Shown piece after piece: positions 55,721-64,000 of a stretch of DNA of 64,000 bases. The stretch lies in the NCBI RefSeq assembly GCF_029784135.1, contig NC_073746.1, positions 68,202,763 to 68,266,762 of the forward strand, written 5' to 3'. The notes beneath the pieces are model-generated. The model was given only the letters and a program-made list of their open reading frames with translations. It did no database searches and had not been told where the DNA came from. How positions within the stretch are numbered: position 1 is the first letter of the stretch; each line of letters starts with the position of its first letter. The DNA is from Toxorhynchites rutilus septentrionalis. Its lineage: Eukaryota; Arthropoda; Insecta; Diptera; Culicidae. A program made the translations under genes and the position numbers.

Positions 55721-55996
55721 GTGCTCCCGTGGCCGAGTGGTTAGCGTCAAACCTAACATGCCGGGGGTTCGGGTTCGATTCCCGTTCTGGTCGGGGAAAT
55801 TTTTCTTCAAAGAAATTTCCTCTGACTTGCACTGTGGTCACGCGTATTCTAGAGCTTGCCACTCAGGATGCAATCATGGCGTGTTATTTGGCATAGAAAT
55901 CTCAACTAAGTACTAATTAAAATGACGCAAGTAATACTACGTTGAGACGGCGGAGTTCCTCTAGGAACGTTAGTGCCATATAAGAAGAAGAAGAAG
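55721..55996 (+). mobile_element. tRNA-derived SINE
   Basis: The head resembles a tRNA with Pol III promoter parts: A-box TGGCCGAGTGGTTAGCG and B-box GGTTCGATTCC, inside 55723-55797. A 190-bp unrelated body follows, with GCGGAGTTCCTCTAGGAACG and GTTAGTGCCATA near its end, then an (AAG)5 tail. The anticodon arm does not pair well, so it is not a tRNA gene. About 276 bp is typical for insect SINEs. Confidence 0.85.
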
Positions 55997-58854
55997 TTTT
56001 GCCAACGCGTAAAAAATGACTGTTGCATCTTCCATATGCTTCAGAGTTTTCATTTCATCCACCAAGGTGCTGTTTTTGTGTTTTGTCTCGATATTGATTT
56101 TTGATTTTTTTTCAAATGTCTAAACGGAAGTCATTTTATCGAAGGCATGCACGGGAAGTACCTTTGTTTTACAGAAGGACTTGAAGTTTATGTGATTCAT
56201 ACGTGTCGGCGACTAATAGCGGTATGTACATTTTGATATTATGTTGAAACAGAAGTTTGAAATCTACAATGGACCATCACGAGTAAGTCTGATTTTGAAA
56301 AGCATATCCGAACACCGAAACAATGCAAGAATACTCAATTGGTACCACTTACAAATCCATGCTGAACTATGTGGTAGGGGAGAGGGTGCACATTCGGACA
56401 CTTTTTTTTTCTTGATTTTTAAAAGTGTTTTAAACTTAAAAAAATTCAGAATTCATCCTGGTTGTAATGTGGACATCAATGTATCATATGAGCGTGTTAG
56501 ATGTGTGCGTTGATGCGATTACGAATGGTTTATTCGAATTTTTGAAAATTGCCTTTTTGTCCGAATGTGCCCCATGTGGGGGCCAGTTTCGAACAGTTCA
56601 GGGGCACTTTCGGACAACGAAAAAAAAATTAAAATTTTATGTTTATCAACAATTACTTCCGTTTCCTCTTATTTCCAGCATATTTTGCATTTTTCTGTTT
56701 ATCAGTATTTGTCTGAAAGGAAACTGCTTGCTATGAAAGTCAGTAAAAAATCGTGATTTTGTTTTCTTCCGTTTTCGAGTGGTGGTTTTCCGCAGCGAAG
56801 TTTTTGGAAAAGGTTCAACATTTTCCGGGAATAAAGTTGCCAAAGTAAAATCTATCTGTGCTGTAGACACAATGTTTTGCAGCATTGTTGATTTACCCGA
56901 TGAGTCAGTTGCTACCTCCGCTTCAGTAGGTGAAATCATTTGGGCATTCAAAATCCTTGTCCGAAAAAACCTTTCTTGAGAATGGATGGCAACCTGTCAT
57001 TTTGAATTCAGCTACGATATTACTTAGATTGAAAGAAGCATTATAAGCCGATGCAACTATACCTGAAAGGTCGTTTGCTTGAAAGGGCCCATAACTGAAA
57101 CATCCATCGGTTGTAAGCGATTTGTGACATAAGGTGGAAAAAAATACATGAATTGTGCAATTTTACTATGACATAACTGAATCCCGGAAATTTGCTTTAC
57201 ATGATCATAACAGGATTTAAAATTTCTTTCCATTTCTTTATAATTTTTGTCTTAAAAAATCATAGTACATCGATTTTGGAAATTACCCATGTTTATTATG
57301 TTTTTTTATGCAGTTGAAATGTGATTCCCCTGTAAACTTGCTTTAACAGCATTCCCTTTCAAAACTCCTTTAAATGAAATACATAGTCAATCATCGAAAT
57401 TGATTCATGTCTCTAGTCTGGGACTAGAAATTATAATGGGTGTTGATAATGTCGCACTAAATGTAGGTGCAGGGTAGTCTAGTCGCATAGGAGTATTAGG
57501 AGTATGTTATGAAACAGGTCTGAACTTTCAAGAAAAAATTCAAAAAAATAGCGCCCTCTGTCTGTAAACCATGTACACTATAAAAAAAACAAATACAATC
57601 AATAATTACGAAAACAAAATTCGAAATGTAATATAATCTATAGGAAGAAAAATGGAAGGCCAAATGTGTTGTTAAGCTCAAGATCCGAAGAATGAATGGT
57701 CCGATTTGAGCCGTATTTATTTTGTTGTGTTTGTCTCTGCCCATAGATCGATATGGTGGAGAGAAAAATCGGAAAATTTTCGGAAATCTCTGAAGAAAGG
57801 CCAAATGTGCTGAAAAGCGCAAAACCCGAAGAAGGAATGATCCGGTGACAGCTGTCTTTATTTTGTTGTATTCGTCTCTGCCCGTAGATCAATGTTATGG
57901 TGAGATAAAGTTTTGAAATTATTGAAAAGCTTTGAGCGAAAGTTTGAAAAAAATTATTCTCATTAGTTCCACTATGACATTGTTGTTTGTCCAATTGGAT
58001 TTCGCGTTTGCGGAATTATGTGCGATTCACATAGCACGTTACGGAGAAGAACGTCCACGTTCCGTCAACGTCTCCACCAATTCACACATGCAGTCAATGC
58101 TTCCACCAGCACCGTCACGTCAAATGTCAAACGAATGATTTATTTAATTTTATTCATGGTGTCGCCACATACAACAATTTTAAATTGCAACGCCCTCTTC
58201 CAAATCAGCATGCCTAGAATCAGTTCTAAATTTTTAAAAATTCATTGAATTCAATTATTTAAATGCTTAAACCCCGTAGTTCGACCCTTATGCAACAATA
58301 ATAATAAATAGAATAATTCTTTCAACTAGTCGCGAATGATTTTCACTCCGAAATTTGGAGCTAACATATCTCGTTGGCATAAAAAGTACAGTATGTTACT
58401 TATAAAGCGATATGCTGAGGCACCACTCAGTGTCGCATTGGAGTCGGTTTTGACCAGTAATTGGACATTTGCGACTGGTGGCGACTTTCAATGTGGGGCC
58501 ATAATTTGGGCCCCGAACTCAATGTTTACAAAAATGTCCAACTAGAGGTAAAAATGTCTAATTAAACGTGTTGCATCACAGATCTGTTCAATTAGCTTAA
58601 TGTCGATGTAGATGTAAATTACTGTACAACCAAATCAAAACAAAAGCCGAGACACAAAGCCCAGACAAAAACCAAACGAGCCGTCCGTCTCCGTCAATTA
58701 TTCTTTTCTACAAACCCTGCCGGTTGTTTTCGTTGAACGTATGCTGACGGGTCGTTACGTTGCTGGTGTATGTGAATGTTTTCATGAGAATTGCATGGTA
58801 GAATCATTGACGTATCGTGACGTGACGGGACGTGACCGTAACGTGTATGTTGTA
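55997..58854. other. AT-rich intergenic DNA, no gene supported
   Basis: 57505-57615 matches the beginning of the dispersed AT-rich family (CTTTCAAGAAAAAA, ATAGCGCCCTC, AAATACAATCAATAATTA). 57650-57910 has a partly repeated phrase of about 125 bp (CCGAAGAA.GAATG, TCTCTGCCC.TAGATC). 56390-56620 has three CATTCGGAC/TTTCGGAC words in both directions. 58415-58440 recurs inverted near 15640. Nothing coding. Confidence 0.4.
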
Positions 58855-60150
58855 AAGGGTGTGTCACATCAAATTGCATCACGGAAAAAACGCTGTAGAA
58901 ATTCGCCCAGTAGACCGATCCTTTTGAAAATTTTAGACAGTAAAATAAAAACTATTAAACAACTTTTGGCATTTTCTTTTTATTCATGCTTCGAGCCCAA
59001 GCCCGTATGCTCGCACCTTCCTCATTACCCCGTCCATAAGGTTCTGTACAACGTCAGGTTGTAGTTTTTTAACAGAAATCCAATTTCTCTTGAAGTCCGC
59101 CTCCGATTTGACAACTTTTGGGTTCTTCCGGAGGGCCTGCTTCATAATAGCCCAAAATTTCTCTATTGTGCGAAGCTCCGGCGCGTTGGGCGGGTTCATT
59201 TCCTTTGGCATGAAGGTGACCCCGTTGGCTTCGTACCACTCCAACACGTCCTTTGAATAGTGGCACGAAGCGAGATCCGGCCAGAAGATGGTCGGGCCCT
59301 CATGCTGCTTCAATAGTGGTAGTAAGCGCTTCTGTAGGCACTCCTTAAGGTAAATCTGCCCGTTTACCGTGCCGGTCATCACGAAGGGGGCGCTCCGCTT
59401 TCCGCAAGAGCAGATCGCTTGCCACACCATGTATTTTTTGGCAAACTTGGATAGTTTCTGCTTGCGAATCTCCTCCGGAACGCTGAATTTGTCCTCTGCA
59501 GAGAAGAACAACAGGCCCGGCAGCTGACGAAAGTCCGCTTTGACGTAGGTTTCGTCGCCCATTACAAGGCAATGTGGCTTCGTCAGCATTTCGGTGTACA
59601 GCTTCCGGGCTCGCGTCTTCCCCACCATGTTTTGCCTTTCGTCGCGGTTAGGAGCCTTCTGAACCTTGTATGTACGCAGGCCCTCCCGCTGCTTGGTCCG
59701 CTGGACGAATGAACTTCACAAATTCAGCTTATTGGCGACATCCCGGGCCGAACTTCTCGGATCACGTCTAAACTGCTTAACTACGCGCTTGTGATCTTTT
59801 TCACTGACGGAACATCCATTTTTGCCGTTCTTCACCTTCCGGTCGATGGTTAGGTTCTCGAAGTATCGTTTTAGTACTCTGCTGACCGTGGATTGGACGA
59901 TTCCCAGCATCTTACCGATGTCCCGATGTGACAACTCCGGATTCTCGAAATGAGTGCACAGGATTAATTCACGACGCTCTTTTTCGTTCGACGATATTTT
60001 TCCAAATATACGAAAAATTGACAGTGAAGCATGGCCAACGTGATCTATACACTCTCATCTGATTTTAAAGCGAAAGTTGAAGATATAATTCCTAAAAATT
60101 AAATTTCTACAGCGTTTTTTCCGTGATGCAATTTGATGTGACACACCCTT
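58855..60150 (-). mobile_element. DD37E Tc1/mariner-type transposon, copy 4
   Basis: TA at 58853-58854 and 60151-60152; full terminal repeats starting AAGGGTGTGTCACATCAAAT on both sides. 1296 bp. Transposase on the minus strand, broken by point changes rather than deletions. Confidence 0.96.
58984..59994 (-). pseudogene. DD37E transposase, copy 4, start and one codon mutated
   Basis: The family ATG is changed to ATA (59992-59994), and a Ser codon after NKLNL is changed to TGA (about 59715), cutting the helix-turn-helix region. The remainder reads through to GLGLEA with catalytic blocks VMGDETYVKAD, WPDLASC and TIEKFW. The first block has Gly for Asp at the first of two Asp (MGDET), and PIEKYW has become TIEKFW. 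The A run near the C-terminus is short, so the normal frame is kept there. Confidence 0.9.
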
Positions 60151-60189
60151 TATGTGAATCGCACTTTAAGCTTCGTGTTCCGTTAGTGT

Positions 60190-60526
60190 GAAGCGAAAAT
60201 TATTCTCAGGTGGTGAATAAAAATTATGAATGAAAAATTTCTTTTGTGTATCAAACATGAATTCCATGTAACGGAGAAACATGTTATTTGCGAGTGAATC
60301 AAGAATTTTCAGCGAAAATTATGTCTGAAAAATAAATTTATATGATAGTGCTGAGTTTTGGTGGAAGTAATAGGAAATTTATAGTGAATGGAGATTGTAA
60401 AGATCAATCAATGGAGAGTTCTGCGATTGAACCTACGAACGTTCGCTCGGTAAGAAAACGAGGATGTTCGGAAGAATTCATAACAAAAAATATTTTGGGT
60501 GGGACGAAATTCGCCGGTTCAGCTAG
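60190..60526 (+). mobile_element. Helitron-like 3' fragment
   Basis: Contains CATGTAACGGAGAAACATGT plus TATTTGCGAG, then AGTTCTGCGATTGAA, and ends GCCGGTTCAGCTAG with T outside. This is the same order as the reverse-strand copies at 24834 and 36881. The 143-bp repeat region is missing. Confidence 0.75.
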
Positions 60527-60529
60527 TAA

Positions 60530-60735
60530 TGTAGTATCATTTGAATCGGTACAATAATTCAAAAGTTATGAATTTAAAAAAAGTCATTTTCGGAAAAAGG
60601 TGGATTCTTTTGGATCAACTCAAAATGGAAATTGCCACCGTAATGAAAAAAATATAAAAAATACGGAACTGATATTTTGTCATATGGAAAAAAAACTACT
60701 AATTTCTACGGAAAAAACCTGACAGTGCGAAAATA
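60530..60735 (+). repeat. dispersed AT-rich repeat family, copy 4
   Basis: Blocks TCATTTGAATCGGTACAATA, ATTCAAAAGTTATGAATT, GGATCAACTCAAAATGGAAA and CCGTAATGAAAAAA. The Helitron-like end at 60526 abuts it. Confidence 0.6.
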
Positions 60736-60750
60736 GCATGTTTACATCTA

Positions 60751-60912
60751 AGGCTGATGTCACATTAGGCGGAAACCGCAGCGGAGGATCTACAGTGTAT
60801 TGTGAATGAGCCATGTCACACAGAGCGGGGCGATTTTGGAAGCGATTTCAAATCGAGAAAAAAACCGTCGCGATATCCGCGGTGGCGAATCCGCCTAATG
60901 TGACATCAGCCT
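60751..60912. mobile_element. 162-bp MITE
   Basis: AGGCTGATGTCACATTAGGC plus GGA at 60751-60773 and the exact complement at 60890-60912: a perfect 23-bp inverted repeat. GC-rich core with GTCGCGATATCCGCGGTGGC. Target duplication unclear. Confidence 0.88.
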
Positions 60913-62411
60913 AAAACTTCCAACTGAAAATAGCTAGTGGAAAAGATTTTATTCGATCGAGAACCACGATTGACTAGTTTTCATGTGTTTATACCTAAAA
61001 GGTTCAAAAGTAAGAAAAGGCTTACCACAAACAATTAAGTAGTTTCTATTCAAACGATCCTTGTATCTGAAAAATTAAGTAAAGTTGATGTTGATGTTGT
61101 GAAGTTGATCCATATTTATTTCCAACTAATGACAGTTTACTACCTTATCCATGCCATCCATTTTTGGAATAGGATTCACAATTTATTTCTTCCGAGCCTC
61201 AGGCATGTGGCATGTAGGAAATAAAGCATTTTTTTTCTTATTTTCAATCTCCTCTGCGTTGACATTGTCTAAGCTGCCTTCGGATTCGAATTGTCATTGC
61301 AATATAATGCATGTTTATTACGAATACACTCGACAGAGAAAAAATGGAGAAACAGAGGGCGAAGTAGACATTTTTAGCTAATTTTGAAATGCTGTAACCT
61401 CGTGAAGAATCAACGCATTGAATTAAATGTACATCATTTGAAAGCTTCAACGAGAGCTTTACAGCTCACGAAAATTTTATTCTTAGGATACGCATAGCAC
61501 ATCGTTCTTCTGATACAAATCGCAATGGATGCAATGTTCCTTTAATTTACTCGAAACATTGATCGATCGGCTGAAAAAAAATACTAACCGTATCCTTTTG
61601 GAACGTTCACAGAGAATATACTCGGCTAAAATTTTTCTGCTTAAATTAGAAATTATTGCAATATTGGAAAGAAATACCGAAACATTTCTAAAACACTATA
61701 AAAACCTAGTACTTTTTTTTAATTGATGCAAAAAAATTAATAGTTTTTGTTTTGTCAAACCATTGAATTGACCTCGTACAGCATTTATTGAAGTTTTCAT
61801 AACAGCCTTTCCATTTCCGATGCGAATATAATTCATTGATCATTCATTAATCATCAACAAATACGAAGGGGAAACTTTATACTCAAACAAAAATATCTCT
61901 GTATTTTAGACCTTTCACAACATGAACGTCATAGGAATCAAATGAAAGCTGATTGATAAGGATTGCTGTATGGCTTGATTGACAAAAGATTGTGTTAGAC
62001 CACAAATACATTGAAAAAAACAGAATGAATTTTCTGTTGGTGCACACACTAACATGAAAGAAGTAATTGTAGAATATTCCAAAACTAAAAAGCTTTAAAA
62101 TTATGTACATTTCATTTTTATGCGTTGATTTTCCACGAAGTTACATTATTTCGAAAATGAAAAATCTCTTTTCCTCTATTTGTTTTGTCGAGTGTATATG
62201 AGGTAGCATTTTTCCAAACATTTATTTCAACGCTTTTTAACATTATTTTCTTCACACTCACTTTTCTCATTCTTAAGCAAAACTAGTGTCGCGGTTCGTA
62301 ATGTTTTATTAGGCCTCTGTCAAACATTGAGCTTATTACAAATTGCACAACGAGAATGATTTGCTAGTCCCAAGCGTCATTCTGTGTGTTCTTGGTGCAT
62401 TTTGGTTGGTT
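60913..62411. other. AT-rich intergenic DNA, no gene supported
   Basis: Only short chance frames; no terminal repeats or RNA genes recognised. Confidence 0.4.
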
Positions 62412-62469
62412 CAGGTCAATCACGGAGAGTAACTTCGAATTGTACAGTCTACCCAAGCTCAAGCTCAAG
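62412..62469 (+). repeat. second copy of the 58-bp segment
   Basis: Differs at two of 58 positions from 43885-43942. It is followed here by ordinary sequence, not by the CT-rich satellite. Confidence 0.93.
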
Positions 62470-62689
62470 CCCTGTCAAAGATTGAACTTATTACATTTAT
62501 TATACCCTTTGTTCTAGACGCGTATTTATATCTGACAATCGTTATTAGACATTGGACGGATAAGAGACAACTTGTTTTTCTTTCTTCTTCATAGAGACTA
62601 TCAGCCATGGGTAGGTGGTCTTTCCACAGACAACTCGTTAATAATAGTCGTTGTGGATGAAGTAGCATACCATGCTGCCAGAAAACTGG

Positions 62690-62920
62690 GTTTATTCTTT
62701 CTGATATTTGCACAAAATGAGTTTCAAACATGCCTCAAAACTCGAGCATAGAAAATTAATGTTCCATATGAACAGAGTCGATAGAGAAATTTGTGTGTTT
62801 TGTAACACTAGTGGTGAGACTTTGCAGCATAAACTCAGTGAATGCGTACGAGTAGAGCCAGCTTGGAGAATACTGTACTGCTTGGGGGATGGCACAGACT
62901 TGACATAAGAGAATTATTAA
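62690..62920 (+). pseudogene. non-LTR retrotransposon C-terminal zinc-knuckle fragment
   Basis: CVFCNTSGETLQHKLSECVRVEPAWRIL is a C-x2-C-x8-H-x4-C knuckle followed by a Trp motif, as seen at the C-terminus of many insect LINE RT proteins. Only about 65 codons remain, with no RT core. Confidence 0.5.
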
Positions 62921-63205
62921 GACCTTATTTGAGACCTCATTAACCATCAACTGAAAAGGTTCTAACCCTATTTTTTTAAAAATTCGTCATCTTGATTATG
63001 CAAGGTAACAATGATATTGATGTAGCTTCGAAATCGAATTGGGAAACGAAGTATAAAAAAATTATTTTGTAATTACTTTTTATTTAACTTCTGAAAAAAA
63101 TGGAGAATTCATACACCGCTAAAAAAATCTAGAACCCTCGGAATACTGCTGGTTTGTTGATCAGCTTGAACCTAGACGGGACCAGAAGAAAAAAATATAT
63201 ATTTG

Positions 63206-63760
63206 TGTTGTGTTCAAGACACGACCGCATTGTTGACGTAGAACTACGTTGTAGTTTAATTCAAGTCGCTTGTTTATAACTGCCGATATTATTTTATGAT
63301 GCTACGAAATTTTTCAAATAACCGTTCTACCAGTTTGATCGCCCTGAAATGTTTTTTTTTATTGTAGAATCATTTGACGATAATTGTTTGATGATTCATT
63401 CTTGTGCTCGCAGAACAATATATGCGAAGCGAAACCAAATCACATACAAAATTCCAGAACGACATTTACTTTCTTGGAAACTAAATAAGTGAAATAAACT
63501 CTATCTGCTCACGAACCCAAATAAATTAATGAATTATTATAACTTATTGAATAACTTTGTATTCCCCAAAAAAATATTTGGTGAACAACCTTGACACCTG
63601 CTTCACCATAGCGTCAGTTCAATGCATTAATGCAATGTCGAATGCACCAACGAAGGCTTTATGATGACAGAAAACAAACAATGTTAACTGCTTGGAAATA
63701 GGCTGAATATTTGCCTCAGCCGAGATTCATTACTGATGCCCTAGCGTAATTAATTCCCTC
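63206..63760 (+). mobile_element. unclassified hairpin-ended element, copy E (right part beyond recognition)
   Basis: Left TGTTGTGTT, CAA, GACACGACC, then GTTGACGTAGAACTACG. Aligns in order with 53609-54694 of copy D, and then directly with 55215-55270, lacking the LINE ORF1 insert found in D. No right end is seen before the window closes. Confidence 0.6.
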
Positions 63761-64000
63761 CCGCTATCACCCCTCCTTGTTTAGCTTTATCATTAAAAAT
63801 GGGGTTTCAGCGTAGCGAAGATGCACTATTTTTATGTACGGGTTATGAAGCACGCACGTACGCACACAAATATCCTCATATCGATGGCTTGAAGCAGAAA
63901 TATACACGAACTTACCTCTGTTTCGCGCTCTTCTCAACAGAAGCGCTTTCTGGACAGATAATTTATTTTCTTGGTGAGCTGACGAAAGCCTAGCTTCCCC
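63761..64000. other. unassigned sequence at window edge
   Basis: A 64-codon frame at 63799-63993 has no recognisable motif. May still belong to copy E of the hairpin-ended family. Confidence 0.3.

Noticed and set aside
55723..55797. Possible tRNA gene
   Set aside because: A- and B-boxes are present but the anticodon arm does not pair and a SINE body with an AAG tail follows.
1..64000. Endogenous viral gene fragments, common in Aedes genomes
   Set aside because: None of the readable frames showed viral polymerase, capsid or glycoprotein wording; all RT signals belong to non-LTR retrotransposons.

Overview
The window looks like nuclear DNA from a mosquito, most likely a culicine (Aedes/Culex type). 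The evidence is AT-rich intergenic DNA crowded with transposons, four copies of a DD37E Tc1/mariner element (a type described from mosquitoes), several DD34D mariners, Helitron-like elements carrying the insect CTAG-ending 3' terminus, R1-clade and R4/Dong-like non-LTR retrotransposons, a tRNA-derived SINE, and two eukaryotic tRNA genes. The species call is inference; no search was run.

Layout. 1-1.1 kb: the 3' end of a matrix metalloproteinase gene, the only ordinary protein-coding host gene I can support. 1.6-2.8 kb: a Helitron-like element built on an exact 143-bp tandem array. 4.4-6.8 kb: two DD37E transposons in inverted orientation, 58 bp apart. 7.9-14.2 kb: three more Tc1/mariner-type elements with decayed transposases, then a tRNA-Asn gene. 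15.8-24 kb: a mariner deletion derivative, a LINE tail, a pogo/Tigger-like element split by an unrelated long-TIR element with a 9-bp target duplication, a foldback MITE, and the least damaged DD37E copy. 24.8-30 kb: a Helitron relic and nested copies of an unclassified family with structured ends and a 95-bp minisatellite. 31-37.5 kb: a second mariner deletion derivative, another copy of the unclassified family, a pogo-like MITE and a Helitron relic. 37.5-48.5 kb: a LINE block, with a 5'-truncated CR1-like piece, an R4/Dong-like element with an uninterrupted 1238-codon frame, a 2-kb CT-rich satellite dominated by a 7-bp unit, and a 5'-truncated R1-clade element inserted in an AC-rich repeat with a 15-bp target duplication. 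49.9 kb: tRNA-Ala. 51.8-53.1 kb: a 1.35-kb TIR element. 53.6-56 kb: the unclassified family carrying a LINE ORF1 fragment, then a SINE. 58.9-60.5 kb: the fourth DD37E copy and another Helitron end. 60.7-64 kb: a small MITE, a LINE tail and a further copy of the unclassified family.

Apart from the metalloproteinase and the tRNAs, the genes are mobile-element genes, most of them broken. Two look intact over long stretches: the R4-like ORF and the R1-clade endonuclease/RT frame (truncated at its 5' end). I saw no CRISPR array, no bacterial operon and no clear endogenous viral gene. The most interesting unexplained signal is the hairpin-ended family (copies starting near 25.84, 26.72, 34.49, 53.61 and 63.21 kb), whose left and right ends vary together from copy to copy.
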